Shown piece after piece: positions 1 to 7,972 of a stretch of 64,000 bases of DNA. The position numbers and the translations under genes are program-made. The stretch is from an uncultured bacterium (GTDB lineage Bacteria > Actinomycetota > Coriobacteriia > Coriobacteriales > Eggerthellaceae). Within the stretch, counting starts at the first letter, position 1. Each line of letters starts with the position of its first letter. The stretch is taken from assembly GCA_905214325.1 (NCBI GenBank), contig CAJMLT010000002.1, positions 27,914-91,913 on the forward strand. Direction: 5' to 3'. Below the pieces are notes generated by a model. The model did not search any database, was not told the origin of the DNA, and worked only from the letters and a program-made list of their open reading frames with translations.

Positions 1-168
1 TTGGGTATACCGCTCGAATACTCGGATGAGAGGTTGAGTTCCGCCGAAGCGAAGCGTAGTTTGCGTGAAAAAGGTTTCTCCGAAAAAGAGATGCGCGGCA
101 AAGTGGATATGATAGCTGCTGCGATTTTCTTACAGTCTTGGCTTGATGCCCGAACGTCATCCCGATGA
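1..168 (+). CDS. ruvX: Holliday junction resolvase-like protein RuvX (YqgF family), C-terminal fragment
   Basis: This open frame enters from the left edge and ends at a TGA at 166-168, leaving 55 residues. The visible part has the family's C-terminal signature: a DERLSSAEAKRSL stretch, a KVDMIAAA stretch and ALL-type helix residues ending in FLQSWLD. RuvX/YqgF proteins have an RNase H-like fold and are linked to Holliday junction resolution and 16S rRNA processing. mltG directly downstream is a common partner. The N-terminal catalytic half lies outside the window, so activity cannot be judged. Confidence 0.85.
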   Translation: MGIPLEYSDERLSSAEAKRSLREKGFSEKEMRGKVDMIAAAIFLQSWLDARTSSR

Positions 169-181
169 GGAAAGGTTGCCC

Positions 182-1336
182 ATGTCTCCCAGGCGAGTGA
201 CATATTCCCAACGACCCAATCGTGCTGCCCGTGCCGCGCATGCGCGAGGGGAACGCGAATTCAGGACCTACGACACCTCGCTTATCCGCCCGCATCGAAG
301 TAGGGTTCCTCAGGTCATCGTCGCCGTGGTGGCGCTGGCGCTTGTCGCCTTGCTCGTCGTGTTGCTGGTGAACTGCATGGGGGGCAACAAGAATCTTCTT
401 CCGGAAGGCGAGACGACCCGCGTGGAGATCGCCGAAGGATCCACCACATCATCCATCTCCGATGTTCTCTATGAAGCCGGGGTAATCGCCGATAAGGGTG
501 AATTCTCCCGTGCGGTGAGCGCTCAGGATGCTGCATCTTCCCTCAAACCGGGTATCTACACCTTCGAAGGTGGGCAGTCTTATGACGCTATCGTCGATAA
601 ATTGGTTGCCGGTCCGGGAATGGGGGAGAATACGCTCGTCATTCCGGAAGGGTATACCATCGACCGTATAGCCCAGGCGGTGGAGGAGGCCTATGCGGGA
701 AGCATAACGGCTGACAGCTTCAAAGCGGCAGCTCATAATGCCGGTCAGTTCGCCGCTGAATTCCCCTTCGTCGCCGATGCATACGGCAATTCTTTGGAGG
801 GATTCCTTTTCCCCAAAACCTACGAAGTCGTTTTGGGCAGCAGTGCTGAGGACGTCATCAAAACCATGCTCAAGCAGTACCAACAGGAAGTTGCCGTTCT
901 CAACTACTCGTATGCTGAAAGTCAGGGCTTATCCCGCTATGATGTTCTCATCTTGGCCTCCATCGTCGAAAAAGAAGGTAAAGCTGATACTTTTTCCCGT
1001 GTCGCTGCGGTTTTCTATAACCGTCTGACCACGCAAGGAGCTCCCGCCTACGGCATGTTGGGAAGCGACGCTACGACCGCTTATGAAATCGGTGGAGAAC
1101 CGGATAATTACGATTGGAATACCGACAGTCCCTACAACACCCGACGCAATGCCGGTCTGCCCCCGACACCCATCTGTAGCCCCAGCCTGGAAGCGCTTCA
1201 GGCGGTCACCTCACCCGAGAGGGATTTCGGCGAATACTTCTTCTTCTCCTTCTGGCCTAATGCAAACGGCGGTATTGATTATTTCTTCGATAAAACCTAC
1301 GAAGAGCATCAGGCGACCATCGCCGCTCATTCGTAG
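182..1336 (+). CDS. mltG: Endolytic murein transglycosylase MltG (YceG-like)
   Basis: A 384-residue membrane-anchored lytic transglycosylase that cleaves nascent peptidoglycan strands at the outer face of the membrane. A basic cytoplasmic stretch of about 43 residues precedes one membrane helix (about 44-64), then a LysM-like region and the YceG domain. The catalytic glutamate is visible as Glu263 in the motif LASIVEKEG, and a downstream FPKTYE segment also fits. An in-frame TTG/ATG lies at 143-146, but ATG at 182 is preceded by GAGGAAAGG at good spacing and lies clear of the ruvX stop, so I chose it. The gene begins a run of closely packed genes leading into the aro cluster. Confidence 0.93.
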   Translation: MSPRRVTYSQRPNRAARAAHARGEREFRTYDTSLIRPHRSRVPQVIVAVVALALVALLVVLLVNCMGGNKNLLPEGETTRVEIAEGSTTSSISDVLYEAGVIADKGEFSRAVSAQDAASSLKPGIYTFEGGQSYDAIVDKLVAGPGMGENTLVIPEGYTIDRIAQAVEEAYAGSITADSFKAAAHNAGQFAAEFPFVADAYGNSLEGFLFPKTYEVVLGSSAEDVIKTMLKQYQQEVAVLNYSYAESQGLSRYDVLILASIVEKEGKADTFSRVAAVFYNRLTTQGAPAYGMLGSDATTAYEIGGEPDNYDWNTDSPYNTRRNAGLPPTPICSPSLEALQAVTSPERDFGEYFFFSFWPNANGGIDYFFDKTYEEHQATIAAHS

Positions 1337-1356
1337 GGGTTCGAAGGAAGTTCACC

Positions 1357-1881
1357 GTGGCGTTCTTGACTCCCGATAGGTATTTTTCCCGCATCGTCCA
1401 CATCGATATCACGCGTGATATTCTCCAGAAGGGGTTCACCCATGTCCTTCTCGATGTGGACAATACCATTCTCACGCGCGATGATCATCGGGTCCCACTC
1501 GATGTACTTCAATGGCTCGATCGGCTCAAACATGCGGGGGTGGACATCTGTCTTCTGTCCAATAACTTCCATGAAGGTGTCCGTCATCTCGCCGAGCGCC
1601 TTGAGCTTCCCATCGTTGCCAAGGCGATCAAACCGCTTCCCCATGGCTTTCTGATTGCCCGCAACAAGATAGGCGGCAAGCGCAAAGATACGTTGATGAT
1701 CGGCGATCAGCTGATAACCGATGTGCTCGGTGCTCATTTTCTAGCCATGACCGCCTATATGGTATGCCCTCTTGTGGAGGAGGATCTCAAACATACCCTT
1801 CTGCTCCGCAATGTCGAGCGGATTTTCATGCGTGAGAGCGAACCGGAAGGAGCGGCAACATGCGAAACCTCGTCGCTTTGA
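1357..1881 (+). CDS. YqeG family HAD-IIIA-type phosphatase
   Basis: A 174-residue haloacid dehalogenase-type phosphatase, probably cytoplasmic. All HAD motifs are present: the nucleophile loop LLDVDNT with Asp33 and Asp35, the SNN motif at 68-70, Lys92, and the acidic GDQLITD motif at 116-122. The family includes YqeG and mitochondrial phosphatidylglycerophosphate phosphatase relatives, but the bacterial substrate is not established. Translation starts at GTG 1357, supported by GAAGGAAG upstream. The end overlaps the next gene by 22 bases, suggesting coupled translation with the AroE-like gene. Confidence 0.88.
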   Translation: MAFLTPDRYFSRIVHIDITRDILQKGFTHVLLDVDNTILTRDDHRVPLDVLQWLDRLKHAGVDICLLSNNFHEGVRHLAERLELPIVAKAIKPLPHGFLIARNKIGGKRKDTLMIGDQLITDVLGAHFLAMTAYMVCPLVEEDLKHTLLLRNVERIFMRESEPEGAATCETSSL

Positions 1882-2708
1882 CTTCCCCCGAGATGGAATC
1901 GCTCGTCCGCATCTTTCGTGCATCGTTGATGAAGAAAACGGCCACGTGGAGCGTGGAGGTCCGTGATGCGTGCAACGGTGGGGTGGAGAAGGTGTTGGAG
2001 GAAAAGCCCCACGCTTGTTGTTTCACACCCGATCTCATGGATAGCGCCTATGAGGCGGCGGACGAGCTCGATCCCGCCAGCCGTTTGTGCCAGGGAAGCG
2101 ATCTTCTCGTTCGTACGGGAGAAAAAAAGCTCGGCCTGACCCTTTTGGGGCGAAGCAGCGTCGAGGCGATCGAAAATACCTTCCTCCCCATATACGGTGC
2201 CTCGGTGATGGTGTGCGCGACCAATCGTTTCGCGCTTGATATCGCCTACGAGTGTTCGAGGGCGGGCGTTACGGAGATATCCCTTTTGGATGCTTCGCCG
2301 AAAAAGGCACGGGAATATCTGGAAATCTTCGTTTCCACTTTCAACAAGATGAAAGCTTCCACATTCGACATCGAGGCATCCCGCGAAGGACATGTGTCTT
2401 TTGCGCGGGCCTATGAGGACACCTCTTTTTCCTTCGGTTCCTATGAAGCTGCGGAAAAACGTATCGCGTCGTCTGACATCATCATCTGTGCTGAACCCGC
2501 ACATCGTTTGCCGCAGGGCCTCCTGACTGCATTCGAGCGTTTCGGTGCGGGGAAGATATTCGTCGATCCCCTCGAACGGAGTTTTTCGACGCCGTTTCGC
2601 GATCCTTCGGTCTTTTCGGAGGACGTCCTTTCGGGTGAGGATGTTTTTGCGCAGTGGGGAAGTGGGGTCGCCGATGTTTTAGTCGATCTTTCTCAGGGTA
2701 GATATTGA
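1860..2708 (+). CDS. Degenerate shikimate dehydrogenase-like protein (AroE-related)
   Basis: A 282-residue protein that I align only tentatively to the C-terminal half of AroE. The order fits: a DLLVRTGEKKLG stretch resembles the NTVV-to-GxNTDG region, and GASVMVCATNRFALDIAY (113-130) followed by GVTEISLLDASPKKA resembles the Rossmann fold. The N-terminal substrate motifs (HSxSPxxHN and the catalytic Lys/Asp pair) are not recognisable, and the GxGGxx nucleotide loop is replaced by CATNRF. It may have lost dehydrogenase activity or taken another role. It is the first member of the aroC-aroK-aroB-aroQ run, where a true aroE is often found. ATG 1860 is supported by GGAAGGAG. Confidence 0.55.
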   Translation: MRNLVALTSPEMESLVRIFRASLMKKTATWSVEVRDACNGGVEKVLEEKPHACCFTPDLMDSAYEAADELDPASRLCQGSDLLVRTGEKKLGLTLLGRSSVEAIENTFLPIYGASVMVCATNRFALDIAYECSRAGVTEISLLDASPKKAREYLEIFVSTFNKMKASTFDIEASREGHVSFARAYEDTSFSFGSYEAAEKRIASSDIIICAEPAHRLPQGLLTAFERFGAGKIFVDPLERSFSTPFRDPSVFSEDVLSGEDVFAQWGSGVADVLVDLSQGRY

Positions 2709-2805
2709 CCCTCCATCTTCGGTGAAATCGGCTTCGATGAGGTTTTCCCGGTCTTCGTTTTGATAGAATCGTTTTGGTATCAACAAAATATTAAGGTGAT
2801 CAGAT

Positions 2806-3978
2806 ATGAACTTTGTAACGGCGGGGGAAAGTCACGGACCGATCCTGAGCGCTATCGTCTCCGGTGTTCCCGCAGGGCTTTCCATTTCCGAAAAAAACAT
2901 CAACAGCGACCTCGCCCGTCGTCAAAGCGGTTATGGTCGTGGTGGTAGACAGGCCATCGAGAAGGACACCGTGTCGGTGTCTTCGGGAATCCGTTTCGGC
3001 TCCACTCTGGGCACACCCATCGCTTTGTCGATAGAGAACAGGGATTGGAAGAATTGGACTGATCGCATGGCGGCCTTCGCCGATGCTCCTCAAAACCTGG
3101 TTCGTGAGGTTACCCCGCGTCCCGGTCATGCCGATTTGGTCGGTATTCTCAAAAACGACATGGACGATTGCCGCAACATCCTTGAGCGTGCGAGCGCTCG
3201 TGAAACGGCCATGCGGGTGGCGGCAGCTGGTATCGCCCGCGAGTTTCTCGCCGAAGTGGGTGTTGAGGTCTTCTCCTACGTTCGTTCCATCGGATCGGTT
3301 GTTCTCGAAGAAGAGGACCCTATGATGGATGCCCCCGACTACCGTCCGCTCGACATCGAGATGAGTGATGTACGCTGTCCCGATGCGGAAACCTCGCAGA
3401 AGATGATGGATCTTATCGATGAGGCCAAGGAGAAAGGGGAAAGTCTCGGTGGGACTTTCCGGGTCGTCGCAACGGGGCTTCTGCCCACGCTCGGTGGGTT
3501 CGAGTCGGGTACGGAGCGCTTGTCTTCCCAATTGGGTGCCGCCTTGTTTTCGATCCCCGCCATCAAAGGCGTTGAATTCGGATTGGGCTTCGATGCCTGT
3601 GGGCGTTTCGGTTCTCTCGTGCATGATGAAATCGTTTGCGATGAGAAAAAGGGCTTTATCCGAACTTCCAATAACGCCGGAGGGCTTGAAGGTGGTATGA
3701 CATCGGGGATGCCGCTTGTCGTGACGGTCGCCATGAAGCCGATCCCCACACTCACCACACCTTTGAACACCATCAACATCGATACGCTCGAAACAGCCGA
3801 AGCCTCAAAGGAGCGCAGCGACGTATGCGCCGTTCCCGCCGCCGCCGTGGTGGCGGAATCCGAAGTCGCCTTCGTTTTAGCCAATGCCTATTTGAAGAAG
3901 TTCGGTTGTGACAACATGACCGACATCAAGCAGAATATCGAATCTTTCAAGCAGCGCTTGAAGACCATGTCTCGTTAA
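2806..3978 (+). CDS. aroC: Chorismate synthase
   Basis: A 390-residue enzyme that converts 5-enolpyruvylshikimate 3-phosphate to chorismate using reduced FMN, the last step of the shikimate pathway. The family opening TAGESHGPIL, the RRQSGYGRGGRQ motif, the central RASARETAMRVAAAGIAREF and the late GLEGGMTSGMPLVV are all visible, and the length is normal. ATG 2806 follows AAGGTGAT. The 97-base gap upstream, after the AroE-like gene, could hold a promoter (a TGGTATCAA extended -10-like element near 2774-2784), but this is weak. aroK follows 14 bases later. Confidence 0.97.
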   Translation: MNFVTAGESHGPILSAIVSGVPAGLSISEKNINSDLARRQSGYGRGGRQAIEKDTVSVSSGIRFGSTLGTPIALSIENRDWKNWTDRMAAFADAPQNLVREVTPRPGHADLVGILKNDMDDCRNILERASARETAMRVAAAGIAREFLAEVGVEVFSYVRSIGSVVLEEEDPMMDAPDYRPLDIEMSDVRCPDAETSQKMMDLIDEAKEKGESLGGTFRVVATGLLPTLGGFESGTERLSSQLGAALFSIPAIKGVEFGLGFDACGRFGSLVHDEIVCDEKKGFIRTSNNAGGLEGGMTSGMPLVVTVAMKPIPTLTTPLNTINIDTLETAEASKERSDVCAVPAAAVVAESEVAFVLANAYLKKFGCDNMTDIKQNIESFKQRLKTMSR

Positions 3979-3992
3979 GTAAGGGGAAGTAT

Positions 3993-4562
3993 ATGGAAAA
4001 CGACACGGCGAACACCAAGTATCACTTGACCAAACCCGTTTATTTCATCGGATTCATGGGGGCGGGTAAAACTAGTGTCTCTCAGCAGCTGGCGGTCACC
4101 TACGGACTCGCCTCCATCGATGCCGATGAATACCTTGAGTTGAGAGAGGATCGCATCATCGCCGACATCTTTGCCGAAGAAGGGGAAGAGGCTTTCCGCG
4201 ATATCGAGACCGACGTGTTGCGCGATCTTTCGAAACGCTCTCCTCGTCTTATCGGGTGCGGCGGTGGCGTGGTGACCAAACGTCCGGAAAACGCAGATAT
4301 CATGCGCAATTCGGGATTCGTCATCTACCTGCAGGTTTCAGCCGATGAGGCCTCTAACCGCATTCCCAACACCGACTCGCGTCCCATGTTCAAAAACTTG
4401 GAAACGGCACGCAAAACCATAGTGGAGCGTATTCCCAGTTATGAAGCCGCCGCCCATGTTGCGGTTCAGACGGAAGGTCGTACGGTTCGAGAGGTGGCCG
4501 ATGAAGTGGCTTCCCTCTTGCGCGAGCGGGGAATTCTCTGTGAAACCAAGGTCGAACGATGA
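3993..4562 (+). CDS. aroK: Shikimate kinase
   Basis: A 189-residue P-loop kinase that phosphorylates shikimate at the 3-hydroxyl. It shows the Walker A motif GFMGAGKT (20-27), the shikimate-binding DADEYLE and FRDIE motifs, and the GCGGGVV segment. A lid-region arginine is visible in TDSRPMF. The protein is slightly longer than typical (about 170 residues) because of an N-terminal tail of about 13 residues. The start at 3993 follows AGGGGAAG. Its stop overlaps the aroB start by four bases (ATGA), indicating translational coupling. Confidence 0.95.
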   Translation: MENDTANTKYHLTKPVYFIGFMGAGKTSVSQQLAVTYGLASIDADEYLELREDRIIADIFAEEGEEAFRDIETDVLRDLSKRSPRLIGCGGGVVTKRPENADIMRNSGFVIYLQVSADEASNRIPNTDSRPMFKNLETARKTIVERIPSYEAAAHVAVQTEGRTVREVADEVASLLRERGILCETKVER

Positions 4563-5656
4563 CGAAGATCGTCGTTGAAATCCCCGGTGCGGTCCCCTAT
4601 ACCGTATCGGTCGGTGAGAGTCGGATCGCCTCTCTCGGCGAGGTTCTCGCCGATTTATCCGCCACGCGCAAAGCGCTCGTCATAACCGACGATGTGGTCT
4701 CCCCGAAGTACCTGCCTTCCCTTCGAGCATCGCTCGAGCAGGAGGGTTATCGCCTCGATGTCATCACTGTTGCAGCGGGGGAGGAAGCGAAATCACCCGC
4801 TTGTGCTTCGGAGATATGGCATGCCATGGCCGAGTGCCGTCTTGATAGGGATTCGCTCATCATCGCTCTCGGCGGCGGTGTCGTCGGGGATCTGGCCGGC
4901 TTTACGGGTTCAACTTTCATGCGTGGTCTTTCCATCGTTCAGGTACCGACAACGCTTCTCTCCATGGTCGACTCTTCGGTCGGAGGCAAGACGGCTATCA
5001 ATCTCGAATCGGGCAAGAATCTCGTCGGCACCTTCTGTCAGCCGCTTCATGTCTGTGCCGACATTTCGGTATTGTCTTCTCTTCCTGCGCGGGAGTGGGC
5101 CTGCGGATGCGCCGAGATAGCCAAATCGGCGGTGATCGACTCCGATGATTTCTTCTTCTGGCTCACCGATCACGCACGTCGCCTCGCGGATCGTGATATG
5201 CAGACCGTCCAGGAAGCCGTCGAGCGGAGCGTGGTGTTCAAGGCCGGTGTGGTGGCTCGCGATCAGGAAGAGACGAAGGGTGTGCGCGAGTGCCTCAACT
5301 ATGGACATACCCTGGCCCACGCCATCGAGCGACAGGCCGGCTACGGGGTGTATTCCCATGGTCATGCCGTCGCCGAAGGTATGAGGTTCGCCGCTCGTCT
5401 CGCCGCTGCCGAATTGGGTACCTCGTTGAGTTTCGTCGAAGCACAGGATGCCCTTCTTGACGAGCTGTCCCTGCCCGCTCTTGACTTCAGAGCCGACCCC
5501 CAGGATCTTCTCGATCTGATGTTTTCCGACAAGAAAGTGCGTCGTGGCGCCCTTCGTTTCGTTCTGCCCCGTGATGTGGGCAGATGGGAAGTAGTATCCT
5601 TGGACCCGGAATTGGTCTTGGATCATCTACGGGCATGGCAGGATAGCTTGGCTTAG
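4559..5656 (+). CDS. aroB: 3-dehydroquinate synthase
   Basis: A 365-residue NAD+- and metal-dependent enzyme that cyclises DAHP to 3-dehydroquinate, the second shikimate step. The signature GGGVVGDLAGF (105-115) and PTTLLSMVDSSVGGK (130-144) are intact, followed by NLVGTF, the Lys of EIAKSAV, and the metal-binding NYGHTLAHAIE histidines and later HGHAVAEG. The length is normal. It overlaps aroK by four bases and is followed by aroQ about 50 bases later, so the two dehydroquinate steps are adjacent. Confidence 0.97.
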   Translation: MTKIVVEIPGAVPYTVSVGESRIASLGEVLADLSATRKALVITDDVVSPKYLPSLRASLEQEGYRLDVITVAAGEEAKSPACASEIWHAMAECRLDRDSLIIALGGGVVGDLAGFTGSTFMRGLSIVQVPTTLLSMVDSSVGGKTAINLESGKNLVGTFCQPLHVCADISVLSSLPAREWACGCAEIAKSAVIDSDDFFFWLTDHARRLADRDMQTVQEAVERSVVFKAGVVARDQEETKGVRECLNYGHTLAHAIERQAGYGVYSHGHAVAEGMRFAARLAAAELGTSLSFVEAQDALLDELSLPALDFRADPQDLLDLMFSDKKVRRGALRFVLPRDVGRWEVVSLDPELVLDHLRAWQDSLA

Positions 5657-5709
5657 ACATTTCGTTTCTGAAGTGGTTGATTCTTCGACGAGGGAAAGAA
5701 AGGTGTTTC

Positions 5710-6138
5710 ATGAAAAAGGTTCTTTTGTTACACGGTCCCAATCTTAATCTGCTCGGCGTACGCGAACCGGGTGTATACGGCACCCAGACCCTGGCGGATC
5801 TCGAGGCCATGGTTGTCGCTTACGGTCGTGAAAACGGCGTTGATATCACGTGCTTCCAGTCAAACCATGAAGGCGTCCTCGTCGACACGCTTCACGACGC
5901 ACGCTTGAACTACGATGGCGTCATCTTCAATCCGGGGGCTCTGACCCACTATTCCTATTCGCTGCGTGATGCCATTTCGTCCATTTCGACTCCTGTCGTC
6001 GAGGTGCACATCTCCGACATAAAGAACAGGGAGCCCTTCCGCGCTGTTTCGGTGACCGCGGAAGTTTGTGTCGGTCAGGTTTTCGGTAAAGGCCTTGCCG
6101 GTTATCGAGAGGCGCTCGATGTCCTTCTCTCCCTCTAG
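5710..6138 (+). CDS. aroQ: 3-dehydroquinate dehydratase, type II
   Basis: A 142-residue type II dehydroquinase that removes water from 3-dehydroquinate to give 3-dehydroshikimate; the family forms dodecamers. The signature runs from HGPNLNLLGVREPGVYG, which carries the catalytic tyrosine, through the FQSNHEG arginine/asparagine region and FNPGALTHYSYSLRDA, to VEVHISDIKNRE with the catalytic histidine. An in-frame upstream start exists at 5677, but ATG 5710 follows GAAAGAAAGG and gives the standard MKKVLLLHGPN opening. Its last 20 bases overlap the next gene. Confidence 0.96.
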   Translation: MKKVLLLHGPNLNLLGVREPGVYGTQTLADLEAMVVAYGRENGVDITCFQSNHEGVLVDTLHDARLNYDGVIFNPGALTHYSYSLRDAISSISTPVVEVHISDIKNREPFRAVSVTAEVCVGQVFGKGLAGYREALDVLLSL

Positions 6139-7249
6139 GGTCAAGGCCCTGCGCGAAGCGCTCATCACCCATGGACTCGATGCTTTCTACCTGCGTGCCA
6201 CGTCCGATATCGCATGGTTGACGGGGTTCGAGCACGTATTCGATGAGGAGGCCGCCCATGCCGTCTTGGTAACACCTACCCGGCTACTCGTTCACAGTGA
6301 TTCGCGCTACGCTACCCCTCTTCGTGCCGCCGCTATCGATACTCCTTTCGTAATCGACCAAACAAGATGTGGTCACGTTCCTTTTGTCTTCGAATGCATT
6401 CGAAAAGAGTTTTCGACGGATCAGGATGTATTGCGTCTCGGCATTGAGGACGTGATCCCCCTTGCGGAATACCGTCTCTGTGAACGTGAAATCCAGGAAC
6501 ATCGAGATCGTATACGGTTGGTGGAAACGAACGGTTTGATCGCAGGGCTTCGACAGGTGAAGGACGAAGCGGAGATCACCGCCCTTCGGGAAGCCCAGCG
6601 TATCACCGATCGGGCCTTTTCCCATATCGTCGGTTTTCTGCGTCTCGGAATGACGGAAAAGGAGATCAGATCCGAGCTGGACCGATATATGTACGAACTC
6701 GGTGCCGAAGGGCTCGCTTTTCCCACTATCGTCGCCACCGGTGACCACGCCGCCTCACCCCATGCGATACCGAGTGATCGCGTCATTCGGGAAGGGGAGT
6801 GCGTCGTCATGGATTTCGGTGCGCGATATCGGGGTTACTGCTCCGACATGACCCGTACGGTGTTCGTGGGGGAGCCGTCTGCTCGTCTCCGTCGTGCTTG
6901 GGATACCCTGCGTGAGGCCAATGAATCCTGTGAGGCTTTGCTCAAAGCGGGGATAACGGGTGCCTGCATGCAGAAAAAGGCCGAAGAGATTCTAGCCGCC
7001 GGAGGCTTCGCCGACGCGATGGGTCACGCACTCGGGCACGGAGTCGGTCTCGATATCCACGAAGCCCCCAATCTTTCACCGGCGAACAAAAACCCCCTTA
7101 TCTCCGGTAATGTTGTGACCGTCGAGCCGGGAATCTATGTCGAGGGGGAGTTCGGCATGCGTCTCGAGGATTTCGGGGTGGTCGGAGATGAGGGCTTCGA
7201 TGTTTTCACCAAAAGCACTCATGAGATGGTTATAATAGAAGGCCGATAA
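6119..7249 (+). CDS. pepP: Xaa-Pro aminopeptidase, M24 family
   Basis: A 376-residue cytoplasmic metallopeptidase that removes N-terminal residues ahead of proline. A creatinase-type N-terminal domain (about 1-130) precedes the pita-bread catalytic domain. The dinuclear metal ligands are visible: Asp in MDFGARY, Asp in YCSDMTRT, His in HALGHGVGLDIHE, and glutamates in VTVEPGIYVE and MRLEDFG. The upstream GTG at 6068 would overlap aroQ by 70 bases; ATG 6119 has GAGAGG ahead and overlaps by only 20. Placement before efp is common, and may relate to turnover of proline-containing peptides. Confidence 0.92.
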   Translation: MSFSPSRVKALREALITHGLDAFYLRATSDIAWLTGFEHVFDEEAAHAVLVTPTRLLVHSDSRYATPLRAAAIDTPFVIDQTRCGHVPFVFECIRKEFSTDQDVLRLGIEDVIPLAEYRLCEREIQEHRDRIRLVETNGLIAGLRQVKDEAEITALREAQRITDRAFSHIVGFLRLGMTEKEIRSELDRYMYELGAEGLAFPTIVATGDHAASPHAIPSDRVIREGECVVMDFGARYRGYCSDMTRTVFVGEPSARLRRAWDTLREANESCEALLKAGITGACMQKKAEEILAAGGFADAMGHALGHGVGLDIHEAPNLSPANKNPLISGNVVTVEPGIYVEGEFGMRLEDFGVVGDEGFDVFTKSTHEMVIIEGR

Positions 7250-7279
7250 TGATGGTCGTAGGCTGAACAAGGAGTAAAA

Positions 7280-7840
7280 GTGGCAATTTCTACTGCTGAT
7301 TTTCGTAATGGTATGTGCATTGAATACGACGGCAAGTTGTGGGTTATTCTCGACTTTCAACATGTGAAACCCGGTAAGGGGGGCGCATTCGTGCGTACGA
7401 AGTTGCGCGATATCCGTGCCGATCGCGTGGTCGATCACACGTTCAATGCGGGGACCAAGTTCGAGTCCGTCCGCCTCGAGAAGAAGAAGATGCAATACCT
7501 CTATAACGATGGTAGTGATTTTCATTTCATGGACTCAGCCACCTATGAGCAGTTTTCCATTCCCGCCGATGTCGTGGGTGATGTATCCCATTGGCTCAAG
7601 GAAAACGATCAGGCGACTCTTCTCTATGCGGGTGATGAGCTGATCGGCATCGAACCGGAGATGTTCGTCGAACTCGAAGTCACCGACACCGAGCCGGGCT
7701 TCAAGGGTGATACGGTACAGGGTTCCACCAAGCCTGCCACGTTGGAGACAGGCGCTGTCGTGCAGGTTCCCACTTTCATCAATCCCGGTGAGGTGTTGCG
7801 CATTGATACTCGTGACGGCCGTTACGTCACGAGGGTCTAG
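7280..7840 (+). CDS. efp: Elongation factor P
   Basis: A 186-residue three-domain translation factor that rescues ribosomes stalled at polyproline. The first domain carries the loop HVKPGKGGAF with Lys33 at the position modified in other EF-Ps, and the protein ends in the RIDTRDGRYVTRV signature. The GTG start at 7280 follows CAAGGAG. No EpmA/EpmB/EarP gene is seen nearby, so the modification, if any, is unknown. The gene ends the aro-pepP-efp run; a UUCG-capped hairpin lies 38 bases downstream. Confidence 0.97.
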   Translation: MAISTADFRNGMCIEYDGKLWVILDFQHVKPGKGGAFVRTKLRDIRADRVVDHTFNAGTKFESVRLEKKKMQYLYNDGSDFHFMDSATYEQFSIPADVVGDVSHWLKENDQATLLYAGDELIGIEPEMFVELEVTDTEPGFKGDTVQGSTKPATLETGAVVQVPTFINPGEVLRIDTRDGRYVTRV

Positions 7841-7901
7841 CCTTTTATGTTGCTTACGGGAAAACTCTTTTGATCATGGGGCGCTTCGGCGCCTCGTGTC
7901 G

Positions 7902-7907
7902 TATAAT
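7902..7907 (+). promoter_or_regulatory. Candidate promoter -10 box for the biotin carboxylase operon, preceded by a UUCG hairpin
   Basis: A perfect TATAAT lies about 65 bases before the TTG start at 7973, but I see no good -35 at 17 bases. Just upstream is a seven-pair hairpin (7878-7884 with 7889-7895, one G-T pair) closed by a TTCG tetraloop. It lacks a following T run, so it may be a weak terminator for efp or a structured boundary element. Confidence 0.35.
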
Positions 7908-7972
7908 TGGCTTTCTGTCAGTTTGGTTTTTGATGACGTTGTCAAAAGAATAACAAGGGAGGTGCGACACAC

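Noticed and set aside
7870..7875. TTGATC as -35 for the TATAAT at 7902
   Set aside because: The spacing is 26 bases, too long for a normal promoter.
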